Of a stretch of DNA of 64,000 nt, positions 1 through 8,298 are shown piece after piece. The notes under the pieces were generated by a model, which was not told the origin of the DNA, did no database searches, and was given only the letters and a program-made list of their open reading frames with translations. Position 1 is the stretch's first letter. Each line of letters starts with the position of its first letter. Source of the stretch: Uruburuella testudinis (GTDB lineage Bacteria; Pseudomonadota; Gammaproteobacteria; Burkholderiales; Neisseriaceae); the NCBI RefSeq assembly GCF_022870865.1, contig NZ_CP091508.1:868001-932000 (forward strand), read 5' to 3'. The position numbers were made by a program, and so were the translations under genes.

Positions 1-1
1 C

Positions 2-1204
2 AAAGATCAGCGCGCGCAGGTGCGTTGTGCCTTGTTTAAAGGTGCCGCCGCCAAACTGGCCGCGCCGTTGAAAGAGGGCGACCATATCGAATTGAGCGGC
101 AAAATCAGTATTTACGAAGCGCGCGGCGAATTTCAGATTACGGTCAGCGAAGTGCGCCTGAAAGGGCTGGGGCGGCTTTATGAAGCGTATGAAAAGCTTA
201 AAGCCCAATTGCAGGCCGAAGGGGTGTTTGCGGCCGAGCGCAAACGGCCGCTGCCGGCTCATCCGCGTGTTATCGGCATTGTAACCAGCACCGCGGCGGC
301 GGCCTTGCGCGATGTGGTGTCGACTTTAAAACGGCGGGCGCCGGAAATCCCTGTGATTGTGTATCCCGCGCCGGTGCAGGGTGCGGGCAGTGAAATGCAG
401 ATTGCGCAAGCGGTTCAGACGGCCTCGGAGCGTGCAGAAGCCGATGTATTGATTGTGTGCCGCGGCGGCGGCAGTATTGAAGATTTGTGGGCATTTAATG
501 AAGAAGTGGTGGTGCGGGCGATTGAGGCCTGCACCATTCCGGTGGTCAGCGGTGTGGGGCATGAAACCGATTTTACGCTGGCCGATTTTGTGGCCGATAT
601 GCGCGCGCCCACCCCCACCGCAGCGGCTGAATTGGTCAGCCCCAACCGTGCCGAATCGCTGCAAAAGCTGCGGCAGCTTGAAACGCAATTGAAAAATGTG
701 TTGCAGCAGCGCTATTACGATGCCAGCCAGCGCTTCGATTGGCTGACACGCCAGCTGCGCCATCCGCAGCAAAAGCTGGACGAACAGAAATTATCGGTGG
801 CGGCGGTGCAGCAAAGCCTGCGTTTTGCCATGCAAAACCACCATCGCTTCAACAGCCAGCAGCTTGCGCAGCAACGGCAAAAACTTGCCCACCTGCGCCC
901 CGGCGTTACGCATGCGGCCAATGAGCTGGCGGCTTTTCAGACGGCCTTGAAGCAGGGCTGGCAGGCTTTATTCACGCAGCGCTGCCGGCAGCTGGAAAAA
1001 CAGGCCGCGCTGCTTGAAGCGGTGTCGCCGCAGCAGATTCTCGAGCGTGGGTTCAGCGTGGTGAAAAACAGCCGCGGGCAGGTGGTGCGCAGTGCGCATC
1101 TGTTAAAGCAGGGGCAGAAGCTGCACATTGTGTTTGCCGACGGCGAAACCGATGTGCGCGTTACCCGCGAACAGGCGCAGCCGGATTTGTTTGATTATTC
1201 GTGA
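2..1204 (+). CDS. xseA: Exodeoxyribonuclease VII large subunit (5' end cut by window)
   Basis: Large subunit of exonuclease VII, which with XseB degrades single-stranded DNA in the cytoplasm during repair. The frame is already open at base 2, and the codons before the first GTG (base 20) read K-D-Q-R-A-Q and continue into the OB-fold, so the true start lies outside the window. About 400 codons are visible of a family length near 450. The catalytic part shows the family signatures GGGSIEDLWAFNEE and SGVGHETDFTLADFVAD, followed by a long helical, glutamine-rich region and a C-terminal segment ILERGFSVV typical of XseA. A DUS hairpin follows and separates it from convergent dapC. Confidence 0.97.
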   Translation, partial: KDQRAQVRCALFKGAAAKLAAPLKEGDHIELSGKISIYEARGEFQITVSEVRLKGLGRLYEAYEKLKAQLQAEGVFAAERKRPLPAHPRVIGIVTSTAAAALRDVVSTLKRRAPEIPVIVYPAPVQGAGSEMQIAQAVQTASERAEADVLIVCRGGGSIEDLWAFNEEVVVRAIEACTIPVVSGVGHETDFTLADFVADMRAPTPTAAAELVSPNRAESLQKLRQLETQLKNVLQQRYYDASQRFDWLTRQLRHPQQKLDEQKLSVAAVQQSLRFAMQNHHRFNSQQLAQQRQKLAHLRPGVTHAANELAAFQTALKQGWQALFTQRCRQLEKQAALLEAVSPQQILERGFSVVKNSRGQVVRSAHLLKQGQKLHIVFADGETDVRVTREQAQPDLFDYS

Positions 1205-1226
1205 TGCGGGTTTGATTGAATCATGC

Positions 1227-1264
1227 AAAGGCCGTCTGAAAGCATTTTCGTTCAGACGGCCTTT
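1227..1264. terminator. DUS inverted-pair terminator between xseA and dapC
   Basis: Two DUS cores face each other (GCCGTCTGAA and TTCAGACGGC) with AAAGG/CCTTT extending the stem and a loop of about 10 nt. It sits between two convergent stop codons, so it can serve both genes. Confidence 0.8.
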
Positions 1265-1284
1265 CGTTTATTGATTGCAACACA

Positions 1285-2472
1285 TCAGCGCGGATACAGC
1301 GCCACCATGGTTTCGGCGGCTTGCACGCATTCGGCGGCGCCCGCCACCAGGGCGATGCGCACATAGCCGGCGCCGGCATTGCCGTGTTCGGTATCGCGGG
1401 CGAGAAAGCGGCCGGGCAACACCTGAATCGCGGCTTTTTGCCACAGCGTTTTGGCAAAGGCCAAATCATCGCCGTCGGGCACTTTCAGCCAAATGTAAAA
1501 CGAAGCATCAGGCATCTGCACATCAAACGCTTGTTGCAGAATCGGCACGACTTTATCAAATTTTTCCTGATACAGGCGGCGGTTTTCCGCCACATGGGTT
1601 TCATCGTTCCAGGCGGCGATGCTGGCGCGCTGCACCGGCACGCTCATGGCGCTGCCGTGGTAGGTGCGGTAGAGCAAAAAGGCTTTCAGCAAAGCGGCAT
1701 CGCCGGCGGCAAAACCCGAGCGCAGGCCGGGCACGTTGGAGCGCTTCGACAGGCTGGTAAACATCACGATGCCTTTGTTACCGCGCCCCAATTCGGCAGC
1801 GGCTTGCAGGCCGCCGATGGGCTTGTTGCCGCTGAAATAGATTTCGGAATAGCACTCGTCGGAAGCAATCACAAAACCATAGCGGTCTTGCAGGGCAAAC
1901 AGCGCTGCCCAATGCTCAAGCTGCATCACGCTGCCGCTGGGGTTGTTGGGCGAACACACGAATACCAGCTTGGTGCGCTGCCAGGTTTCTGCGTCGATTT
2001 GCGACCAGTCGGGCAGGAAATCGGGCGCGTGGCAGTCGGCAAAACGGATTTTTGCACCGCCCAGCAGCGCCGCGCCTTCGTAAATCTGGTAAAAAGGGTT
2101 GGGGCTGACCACGATGTCTTTGCCGTCTGAAGTCGGGTCGAGCACCACTTGTGCAAACGCAAACAGTGCTTCACGGCTGCCGAGCACGGGCAGGATTTCG
2201 GTGTCGGGGTTAAGCTGCAAACCATCGTAGCGACGGGCTGCCCAATCGGCGCAGGATTGGCGCAATTCGGGCAATCCGGCCGAGAGCGGGTATTTTTCCA
2301 ATTCGCTTAAAGAAGCCGTGAGCGCATCGGTAATCACTTTGGGGGTGGCATGTTTGGGTTCGCCGATGTGCAGCGGCACGGGCGTGATGCCGGCGGGCGC
2401 GTCAAGGCCTTGCATGGCTTCGCGCAGACGGGCGAAAGGGTAGGGTTGCAATTGGTTGAGTAGCGGATTCAT
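1285..2472 (-). CDS. dapC: Succinyldiaminopimelate transaminase DapC
   Basis: PLP-dependent class I/II aminotransferase that makes N-succinyl-LL-2,6-diaminopimelate from the keto precursor and glutamate, in the lysine/meso-DAP branch that feeds peptidoglycan. The 395-residue protein starts MNPLLNQLQPYPFARL, contains the IGEPKH substrate-loop region, CSPNNPSGS, the aspartate-containing SDECYSEIY, and FTSLSKRSN with the PLP-binding lysine. Length and sequence fit neisserial DapC closely. The start ATG at 2472 is the first in frame. It stands alone on the minus strand, between DUS hairpins. Confidence 0.93.
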   Translation of the reverse strand: MNPLLNQLQPYPFARLREAMQGLDAPAGITPVPLHIGEPKHATPKVITDALTASLSELEKYPLSAGLPELRQSCADWAARRYDGLQLNPDTEILPVLGSREALFAFAQVVLDPTSDGKDIVVSPNPFYQIYEGAALLGGAKIRFADCHAPDFLPDWSQIDAETWQRTKLVFVCSPNNPSGSVMQLEHWAALFALQDRYGFVIASDECYSEIYFSGNKPIGGLQAAAELGRGNKGIVMFTSLSKRSNVPGLRSGFAAGDAALLKAFLLYRTYHGSAMSVPVQRASIAAWNDETHVAENRRLYQEKFDKVVPILQQAFDVQMPDASFYIWLKVPDGDDLAFAKTLWQKAAIQVLPGRFLARDTEHGNAGAGYVRIALVAGAAECVQAAETMVALYPR

Positions 2473-2545
2473 GCGGTTTGTATTCTGAATGGTTCAAGCG
2501 GCTATCTTAACATTTTTAGCCTGCCCGGCGTGTTTTCTGATGATA

Positions 2546-2588
2546 AAAAGGCCGTCTGAAAAACTGGATTGCGCTTTCAGACGGCCTT
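2546..2588. terminator. DUS inverted-pair terminator after the nitronate monooxygenase gene
   Basis: AAAAAGGCCGTCTGAAA pairs with TTTCAGACGGCCTTT around a 13-nt loop. It lies just past the stop of the minus-strand gene at 2616, ahead of the dapC start. Confidence 0.75.
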
Positions 2589-2615
2589 TGCAAGGTTGGG
2601 CGCCCCGGCCCTGAA

Positions 2616-3797
2616 TCAGGCTTGTTTTTGCAGCGGCATTTCCAGCGGCATTTCGCCGCTGAGCAGGTAATGCACGGTTTCTTGCACGCTGCGCAGGGTT
2701 TTGCCGAAGGGCAGCGGGTCTTTGCCGCGGAAAAAGAGGCCTTTGTCGACTTCGCCGCGCCAGGCTGCGGCCAGCTTCAAATCGATGCAAAACTGGCCGA
2801 CTTTTTCGAGGCCGTCGCGCAGGCCGCAAACAGAAAGGCAGTTGATGCCTTGGGTGCAGCGGCGTTGGTCGGCTTTGGCGTTGGCCTGTAGAATGGTTTC
2901 GCGCTTCAGGTAGCTTTCGAGAAATTTGGTTTTTACGCCGCGGGCAGGCAGGCCGGCAACGGACATAAATTCCACCACTTGTTCGGTGTCGGCACCGGCG
3001 AGGGTTTTTTTGAAATTGAGATGCGCATCACCTTCGTGGGTAACGGCAAAGGCGGTGCCGATTTGCACGGCGGAGGCGCCCCAGTCTTTCAAGGCCGTCT
3101 GAATTTTTTGGAAGTTGGCCATGCCGCCGGCGAGTACCAGCGGAATTTTTTCGCCTTCCAGCCCCAGTTTTTTGAACACTTCAAACGTTTCTTCAATCAC
3201 GCGCTTGAATTCGAATTTTTCGTCGTTAACGCCGTCTACCGTCATTGCGCCGAGGTGGCCGGCGGCGTGGGCGGGGTGTTCGATAACGATGGCATCGGGC
3301 AGCACGCCTTTTTTCATCCAGCGTTTGAGCACGATGTTGATGCCGCGCGATTCGGAAAGAATCGGCAGCAGGGCGATATCGGGATAGCCTTCGGCCATTT
3401 CAGGCAGGTCGAGCGGCAGGCCGGCGCCCATCACGATGGCATCGGCGCCTGATTCGCAGGCTTGGCGCACCAATGCCTGATGGTCTTTTACCGCTTTCAT
3501 CACGTTGACCGCAATCATACCGCGGCCTTCGGAATCGGCTTTGGCTTTGGTGATTTCGCGGTCGAGCGCGATGCGGTTGAGTTTGTCGTATTTGGCTTCG
3601 GTGGGGTTGATTTTCGATTCGGCCAGCAAATCATCGTGCAGGTGGCGCAAATCGACGCTGGCAATAGTGCCGACGCCGTTTTCGCGGGCCACGGCGCTGG
3701 ATAATTTGGATGCGGATACGCCTACGCCCATACCGCCTTGCACAATCGGTATCAGTGATTTGCCGCGGATAATCAGAGGGTCGAAGCTGTGTTGCAT
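2616..3797 (-). CDS. NAD(P)H-dependent flavin oxidoreductase, nitronate monooxygenase family
   Basis: FMN-binding TIM-barrel enzyme of the nitronate monooxygenase/2-nitropropane dioxygenase family, likely cytoplasmic; natural substrate not known from sequence. The 393 residues begin with IPIVQGGMGVGVS (the family's N-terminal glycine-rich motif). They contain AIVMGAGLPLDLPE, EHPAHAAGHLG (position of the family's catalytic histidine), LVLAGGMANF and AVQIGTAFAVTHEG (FMN phosphate binding). The C-terminal third has a cysteine cluster (RRCTQGINCLSVCG) that could bind a metal. Start ATG 3797 is supported by AGGAA 8 nt upstream. A DUS core lies within the coding sequence near 3093. A 26-bp inverted repeat lies upstream. 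Confidence 0.85.
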   Translation of the reverse strand: MQHSFDPLIIRGKSLIPIVQGGMGVGVSASKLSSAVARENGVGTIASVDLRHLHDDLLAESKINPTEAKYDKLNRIALDREITKAKADSEGRGMIAVNVMKAVKDHQALVRQACESGADAIVMGAGLPLDLPEMAEGYPDIALLPILSESRGINIVLKRWMKKGVLPDAIVIEHPAHAAGHLGAMTVDGVNDEKFEFKRVIEETFEVFKKLGLEGEKIPLVLAGGMANFQKIQTALKDWGASAVQIGTAFAVTHEGDAHLNFKKTLAGADTEQVVEFMSVAGLPARGVKTKFLESYLKRETILQANAKADQRRCTQGINCLSVCGLRDGLEKVGQFCIDLKLAAAWRGEVDKGLFFRGKDPLPFGKTLRSVQETVHYLLSGEMPLEMPLQKQA

Positions 3798-3864
3798 GAG
3801 GGGTTTCCTTTTGTAGCTTTATATATTGATGTGTGCTGTGTGGTTTAATTTCAGTAGGGATTAT

Positions 3865-3890
3865 ACTCTAAAATTTGTTGGAATTAGAGT
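3865..3890. promoter_or_regulatory. Inverted repeat upstream of the flavin oxidoreductase gene, possible operator
   Basis: Perfect 7-bp arms ACTCTAA and TTAGAGT are separated by 12 bp, centred about 80 bp upstream of the minus-strand start at 3797 in an AT-rich stretch. This is the size and place of a dimeric repressor site. No known operator consensus is recognised. Confidence 0.3.
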
Positions 3891-4226
3891 AGAACTATAG
3901 TTTTTTTGCCAACAAGCTGTAAAATTTGGTATGTGTTTAATAATAATTTTATAAAACAAATATTTGCTTCTGGTTTGGGGTGTGGTATACAAGTCGGCGG
4001 CATGGCATTTCTGCTCATCCGACTCACGGCCATTATTGCTTCTGATGGTTATTGGCGGCGTAAACAACGCCCGGCCTCTGCATTTTCCGGAACATTTGTT
4101 GCCGCGACGGTATTCAGCAAACTGTAGGCCGTCTGAAACTGTGGCGCCGCCCGGCACGGCAATATCGGTTGACCGGCCATTATAACCCGATGAGATGACA
4201 GGTGTTCGCGGTGTGGCGGCGGTGCG
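3891..4226. other. Intergenic region without recognised gene
   Basis: About 340 bp between the flavin oxidoreductase and apaH genes. The left 80 bp are AT-rich and the rest is of ordinary composition, with one single DUS near 4128. Short frames on both strands have no recognisable protein features. No RNA gene seen. Confidence 0.5.
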
Positions 4227-5054
4227 TTATAAAGCGGTTTGCCAGCTTAATTCGCTGCCGGAAGCGATTTGGGTGATTTCGTGATCGGCCAGGTTGACGG
4301 CGGTCAGCTCGCCGCCCCAAAGTGCGCCGGTATCGAGCGCGATAACGCCGTTGTTGTTGAGAAAGCCTAAGGCCGACCAGTGGCCGAACACAATGGTGTG
4401 GCTGAGGTTTTGGCGGTCGGGCGCTTCAAACCAGGCGCGCAGGCCGCTGGGCATGTCGGCAAGGCCGGCTTTGAAATCGCAGTCGATGGCGTTGTCGTAG
4501 GTGAGCGCGCGCATGCGGGTAAAGGCGTTGGTGATGACGCGCAGGCGGTCGTAGCCGCTCAATTCGGGCTGCCATTGGCGCGGTTTGTTGCCATACATGT
4601 GGGCGAAATAACCCTCGGCGCGGTTGCCGGAGAGCTCGGCTTCCACTTCGCGGGCGAGGCTTTCGGCCTCTTCGATGCGCCATTGCGGCAGCAGCCCGGC
4701 ATGCACCATTACGTGCCGGCCGTGGCGCAGCATCAGCGGTTGGGCGCGCAGCCAGTCGAGCATTTTCCGGCATTCGGGGTGTTCTAAAATCGGCGTGAGG
4801 GTGTCGCTGCGTTTGATTCTGCCGTAGCCGTAAGCCACGGCGAGCAGGTGCAGGTCGTGGTTGCCGAGCACGATTTGCACGCTGCTTTCGTGTCGGATGG
4901 CAAATTGCAGGCATTGCAGCGATTTGGGGCCGCGGTTGACGATATCGCCGGTGAGCCAGAGGGTGTCGTTGCCGGGGTTGAAGCCGATTTTGGCCAGCAG
5001 CGCTTCGAGTTCGTCGTAGCAGCCCTGCAAATCGCCGATTGCATAATGTGCCAT
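4227..5054 (-). CDS. apaH: Bis(5'-nucleosyl)-tetraphosphatase, symmetrical
   Basis: Hydrolyses diadenosine tetraphosphate (Ap4A) to two ADP in the cytoplasm and also can remove Np4 caps from RNA in enterobacteria. The 275-residue protein carries the metallophosphoesterase motifs in order: GDLQGCYDE (res. 7-15), GDIVNRGPKS, GNHDLHLLA, then VMVHAGLLP and VFGHWSALG. Length agrees with E. coli ApaH (280). The N-terminal methionine MAHYAIGDLQG is the only sensible start, though no strong ribosome binding site precedes it. A DUS hairpin separates it from ridA upstream of it on the map. Confidence 0.95.
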   Translation of the reverse strand: MAHYAIGDLQGCYDELEALLAKIGFNPGNDTLWLTGDIVNRGPKSLQCLQFAIRHESSVQIVLGNHDLHLLAVAYGYGRIKRSDTLTPILEHPECRKMLDWLRAQPLMLRHGRHVMVHAGLLPQWRIEEAESLAREVEAELSGNRAEGYFAHMYGNKPRQWQPELSGYDRLRVITNAFTRMRALTYDNAIDCDFKAGLADMPSGLRAWFEAPDRQNLSHTIVFGHWSALGFLNNNGVIALDTGALWGGELTAVNLADHEITQIASGSELSWQTAL

Positions 5055-5086
5055 AAAAATTCTTTAATGCTTGAGGGGAAATGGTT

Positions 5087-5126
5087 TTCAGACGGCCTGT
5101 TTGTATCGCAAAGGCCGTCTGAAAAA
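5087..5126. terminator. DUS inverted-pair terminator downstream of ridA
   Basis: TTTTCAGACGGCCT pairs with AGGCCGTCTGAAAA across a 13-nt loop. It lies immediately after the ridA stop on the minus strand and before the apaH start. Confidence 0.75.
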
Positions 5127-5128
5127 GA

Positions 5129-5518
5129 TTATGAGTTTAACACCAATACCGCTTCGGCTTCGACCTGCACGTTTTTGGGCAGGGCGGCCACGCCGACGGC
5201 GGCGCGGGCGGGGAAGGGTTGGGCGAAATATTCGGCCATCACTTCGTTGAAAACGGCGAAGTTGCCCAAATCGGTGAGGTAGGCGTTGACTTTTACGATG
5301 TCGTCGAGCGAGCCGCCGGCGGCTTCGGCCACGGCGCGCAGGTTTTTAAACACTTGGTGTGCTTCGGCACGGAAGTCGCCGTCGCCGACCACAGTCATGT
5401 CGGCGGGGTTGAGCGGGATTTGGCCGCTCATGTAAACAGTGTTGCCGGCGCGCACGGCTTGTGAGTAAGCGCCGATGGCGGCGGGGGCGTTGTCGCTGTG
5501 GATGATGGTTTTGGCCAT
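5129..5518 (-). CDS. ridA: RidA family 2-iminobutanoate/2-iminopropanoate deaminase
   Basis: Small trimeric YjgF/RidA protein that hydrolyses reactive enamine/imine intermediates released by PLP enzymes. 129 residues, the usual length. Visible family signatures are [10 protein letters not shown] (res. 29-38), [10 protein letters not shown] with the partner contacts, and [23 protein letters not shown], which carries the conserved arginine that binds the substrate carboxylate and the C-terminal glutamate. Start ATG 5518 is preceded by a purine-rich AAGGAAACCC. Confidence 0.93.
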   Translation of the reverse strand: MAKTIIHSDNAPAAIGAYSQAVRAGNTVYMSGQIPLNPADMTVVGDGDFRAEAHQVFKNLRAVAEAAGGSLDDIVKVNAYLTDLGNFAVFNEVMAEYFAQPFPARAAVGVAALPKNVQVEAEAVLVLNS

Positions 5519-5594
5519 AACGGGTTTCCTTCGGATAAGTGGTGGAACGATTATCGTATAAATCTTGGGGTTTGACTATGTTTCAGACGGCCTG

Positions 5595-5739
5595 ATACCC
5601 ATTCACAACAATCACCTAACAGCGTTGGCTCGCCTGAGCTCGAAGAGGACTGGTCGCTGAAGCGCCAAGTCAACCAGCCCCGTATGTGTGTACTGTCTTC
5701 GGCTCGCCGCCTTGTCAGCTTGCTTTGGTGAATGGGTAT
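5595..5739 (-). repeat. Family B inverted-terminal repeat element, copy 1
   Basis: About 145 bp bounded by ATACCCATTCACAA and GGTGAATGGGTAT. The interior matches the other full-length copies near 23593 and 57555, in reverse orientation: the CTCGAAGAGGA and GCGCCAAGTCAACCAG blocks recur. No coding potential of its own. Confidence 0.8.
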
Positions 5740-5796
5740 GAATGCTTGAGGCCGTCTGAAAGTTTACTGCATTCGGATGACAAGAAAACATTGGCG

Positions 5797-5901
5797 TATG
5801 CCGATTCATAAAAATAAGCTAACGGCGTTGGCCTGCTTTGTTGTGCTATCTGTGCTGTTTTCAGCTCGCTGCTTTGTTTGCTTACTTTGGCGAATGGGTA
5901 T
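5797..5901 (-). repeat. Family B repeat element, copy 2 (shortened)
   Basis: Degenerate copy starting TATGCCGATTCATAAAAATAAGC and ending GCGAATGGGTAT. The middle block with the two long arms is missing. Its right end touches the hemW stop codon (TAA at 5903-5901 on the minus strand). Confidence 0.65.
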
Positions 5902-7076
5902 TACAAAAAACATTGCAGCAGATCATTTAAAAAACGTTTGCCCTGTTCAGACGGCCTGAAATAAAGCGGGTCTTTATCGAGCAGGCCTTTTTGCTGTGCG
6001 GTTTGAATTTGGGCGGCGATTTGGGCGGGGCTGATGCCGGTGCGCTCTTGCAGCAAAACCGAAGGCACGCCCTCGGCGAGGCGCAGCGCGTTCATCATAA
6101 ATTCAAATGCCAAATCTTCGGCGGCGATGGGTTTGCGCCCGATGGCGGTTGGCGGATTGCTCTGCATGGCGGCCAGATAATCGTTGGGATGGCGGCGGCG
6201 GGTGGTGCGCTCGATGTGGCCGGGATAGGAAATTTTGCCGTGCGCGCCTGCGCCGATGCCGAGATAGTCGCCAAACTGCCAATAATTGAGATTGTGGCGG
6301 CAGGCTTGACCGGGCTTGGCAAAGGCGGAAGTTTCGTAGTGTTGGAATCCGGCACTCAGCAGCGCGGCATGCACCGCATCTTCAATGTCTTGCGCGGCTT
6401 CGTCGTGGGGCAGGTTCGGCGGCGGCGTGTGGCCGAAAGGCGTGTTCGGCTCCATGGTGAGGTGATAGGCGCTGATGTGGGCGGCACCGGCGGCGATGGC
6501 GGTTTGCACATCGGTTAAGGCCGTCTGAACGCTTTGGCTGGGCAGCGCATACATCAAATCGATATTCACTTTGTCAAACAGATTCAAGGCGGTATCAATG
6601 GCGGTGAGCGCTTCGTCGCGGTTGTGGATGCGTCCCAGCGCCTGCAAAGCGTGGTTGTTGAAACTCTGTACGCCGATCGACAGGCGGTTGACGCCCGCCT
6701 CTTTAAAGCCTTGAAACTTCTCTTTTTCAAAGGTGCCGGGGTTGGCTTCGAGCGTGATTTCGGCCTGCGGTTGCAGGTTGACCAAGGCGCGCACGCCGTT
6801 GAGCAGGCGGTTAATCGAGGCCGCTTGAAAAAGGCTGGGTGTGCCGCCGCCGATAAACACGGTTTCCACCGGCCGCCCCCAGATGTTGGGCAGCTCGGTT
6901 TGCAGGTCGGTCAGCAGCGCATCAACATAGGCGGTTTCGGCCAAATCGCGCTTGGCCTGATGCGAATTAAAGTCGCAATACGGGCATTTTTTTACGCACC
7001 ACGGAATGTGGATATAGAGCGACAAGGGCGGCAGGGCGGTCAGTGTGCCGGGTTTTTGAAAGGTAATGGATGACAT
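5901..7076 (-). CDS. hemW: Radical SAM heme chaperone HemW
   Basis: HemW-type heme chaperone, formerly annotated as oxygen-independent coproporphyrinogen oxidase-like; binds heme and is thought to deliver it to respiratory enzymes. The 391-residue protein has the radical SAM cluster motif CVKKCPYCDF (Cys-x3-Cys-x2-Cys, res. 27-36) without the extra fourth cysteine found in true HemN. It also has VFIGGGTPS for SAM binding, LEANPGT, GVNRLSIGVQSF and the C-terminal HemN domain (YLGIGAGAHG). Start ATG 7076 follows a purine stretch AAAGAAAAC. A DUS core inside the gene encodes V-Q-T-A-L. The stop codon abuts a family B repeat. Confidence 0.93.
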   Translation of the reverse strand: MSSITFQKPGTLTALPPLSLYIHIPWCVKKCPYCDFNSHQAKRDLAETAYVDALLTDLQTELPNIWGRPVETVFIGGGTPSLFQAASINRLLNGVRALVNLQPQAEITLEANPGTFEKEKFQGFKEAGVNRLSIGVQSFNNHALQALGRIHNRDEALTAIDTALNLFDKVNIDLMYALPSQSVQTALTDVQTAIAAGAAHISAYHLTMEPNTPFGHTPPPNLPHDEAAQDIEDAVHAALLSAGFQHYETSAFAKPGQACRHNLNYWQFGDYLGIGAGAHGKISYPGHIERTTRRRHPNDYLAAMQSNPPTAIGRKPIAAEDLAFEFMMNALRLAEGVPSVLLQERTGISPAQIAAQIQTAQQKGLLDKDPLYFRPSEQGKRFLNDLLQCFL

Positions 7077-7089
7077 GTTTTCTTTATTG

Positions 7090-7116
7090 AGGCCGTCTGA
7101 ACGTTTCAGACGGCCT
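7090..7116. terminator. DUS inverted pair between rdgB and hemW
   Basis: AGGCCGTCTGAA and TTCAGACGGCCT separated by 3 nt. It lies downstream of rdgB and just upstream of the hemW start on the minus strand. Confidence 0.65.
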
Positions 7117-7123
7117 TGGTGAC

Positions 7124-7247
7124 TAGGATATCTTGGCCATTCGATTTATGGGTATTTTGCTCTTGAAAACGCATCTGTTGCGTTTTTCTGGCATCTGCAT
7201 TTGCAGGAACAAAAATTCCTTTGTAAACGATACGTCAGGACACCCTA
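7124..7247. mobile_element. Family A MITE-like element, shortened copy
   Basis: Ends TAGGATATCTTGG (degenerate) and TCAGGACACCCTA, about 124 bp, with the internal CGATTTATGGGTATTTTGC and CAGGAACAAAAATTCC blocks of the family but lacking the central part. Its right terminal CTA forms the TAG stop codon of rdgB on the minus strand. Confidence 0.75.
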
Positions 7248-7850
7248 AGCTTGCGGATAGAGCCAATCGATTTTCTGTTTCAATTCAATTAAAGCCAAGC
7301 CGCGGTGGCTGATTTGGTTTTTGATTTCAGGCGCGAGTTCGGCGGCGGTGCAATCGTGTTGGGGCAGGTAAAAATGCGGGTCGTAGCCGAAGCCGTTGCC
7401 GCCTGCTGCTTCTGCTTGCCAAACGCCGCGCCAGATACCTTCGGCAATGATCGGCTGCGGGTCGTTTTCGTGGCGCACCAATACCAGCACGCAAACGTAA
7501 TACACGCTTTGGTCGGCTTTTCCGGCCAGCTCGGCAGACATTTTGGCATTGTTGGCGGCATCTGATTTCGGGTGTTCGCCGGCAAAACGGGCGGAATAAA
7601 TGCCCGGCGCGCCGCTCAGCGCATGGGCGCAAATGCCGGAATCGTCGGCCAGCGCGGGTTTGCCGCTGTGTTTGGCGGCGTGACGGGCTTTGGCGAGGGC
7701 GTTTTCGATAAAGGTAACGTGCGGCTCGGGGCATTCGGGCACGTCAAAATCGGCTTGCGGCAATACGCGCACGCCGCGCTCGGCAAACCAGCGGCCGAAT
7801 TCTTTCAGTTTGCCTGCGTTGCCGCTGGCGAGAACAATTTCATCAAACAC
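7245..7850 (-). CDS. rdgB: XTP/dITP diphosphatase (house-cleaning NTPase)
   Basis: RdgB/HAM1 pyrophosphatase that removes dITP, XTP and related non-canonical purine nucleotides. With the GTG start at 7850 the protein is 201 residues and begins VFDEIVLASGNAGKLKEF, matching the family N-terminus SGNxxKxxE. ALADDSGICAHALSGAPGIYSARFAG and NGFGYDPHFYLP are the substrate-binding signatures. A longer frame to 7964 exists but its extra residues have no family similarity and overlap the upstream gene far more. The upstream gene ends at 7843, giving an 8-nt overlap and suggesting coupling. The stop codon TAG comes from the terminus of a family A element. Confidence 0.92.
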   Translation of the reverse strand: MFDEIVLASGNAGKLKEFGRWFAERGVRVLPQADFDVPECPEPHVTFIENALAKARHAAKHSGKPALADDSGICAHALSGAPGIYSARFAGEHPKSDAANNAKMSAELAGKADQSVYYVCVLVLVRHENDPQPIIAEGIWRGVWQAEAAGGNGFGYDPHFYLPQHDCTAAELAPEIKNQISHRGLALIELKQKIDWLYPQA

Positions 7851-8076
7851 GGCGCGCTCCTTGTGCCGCCAAGCGGGCTTTATCGCGGGCGGCTTCGCGG
7901 GCATACAGCGCCAGAGAGCCGACTTGGCCGAAGACGGCACCAAAGGCAAACAGAAAACAGGCAACGGCGTATTGGCGGCTTTCGATAGAAAGCAGCCAGC
8001 TGCCGAGCAGAATCAGCGCCATAAATAACAGGGTAAACAGGGCGATGGCGATGAGATAGGTTTTGCGTGCGCTCAT
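7843..8076 (-). CDS. Small two-helix membrane protein of unknown function
   Basis: 77 residues from ATG 8076 (MSARKTYLIAI). Two hydrophobic stretches (about res. 7-27 and 33-58) are joined by a short polar turn and followed by a positively charged alanine/arginine tail, so it is probably an inner-membrane hairpin. An in-frame ATG 33 nt earlier is possible but adds a proline-rich leader. It overlaps the rdgB start, so the two are likely co-transcribed. No family recognised. Confidence 0.6.
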   Translation of the reverse strand: MSARKTYLIAIALFTLLFMALILLGSWLLSIESRQYAVACFLFAFGAVFGQVGSLALYAREAARDKARLAAQGARRV

Positions 8077-8242
8077 GGTGGGTGCGGGGTGGTTGGCCGG
8101 AGCGGCCATTATAGCCTATAACCGCCTGAGCGCCACTACCGTGTGGTGCTGCCGTGTCGATATGGTTGGCGGCTGTGTGTTTTTAAAGTTAGTATATTGT
8201 TTTTCAAATAATATTTTGCAACAAGGTGTGAGTATTGCAATT

Positions 8243-8268
8243 GGCCGTCTGAAGGTTTTCAGACGGCC
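8243..8268. terminator. DUS inverted pair downstream of the YddA-like gene
   Basis: GGCCGTCTGAA and TTCAGACGGCC with a 4-nt loop, 31 bp past the stop of the minus-strand ABC gene. Confidence 0.7.
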
Positions 8269-8298
8269 TTGTTGTGTTGCAGCTGTTTGAAGGCCGGC

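Noticed and set aside
5612..5809. Small frames in family B repeats, also at 57542-57754
   Set aside because: Repeat-derived translations that end at random points outside the repeat.
7851..7964. Longer rdgB reading frame with an extra 38 N-terminal residues
   Set aside because: The extra residues lie within the upstream membrane protein gene in another frame; the GTG at 7850 gives the family's length and N-terminus.
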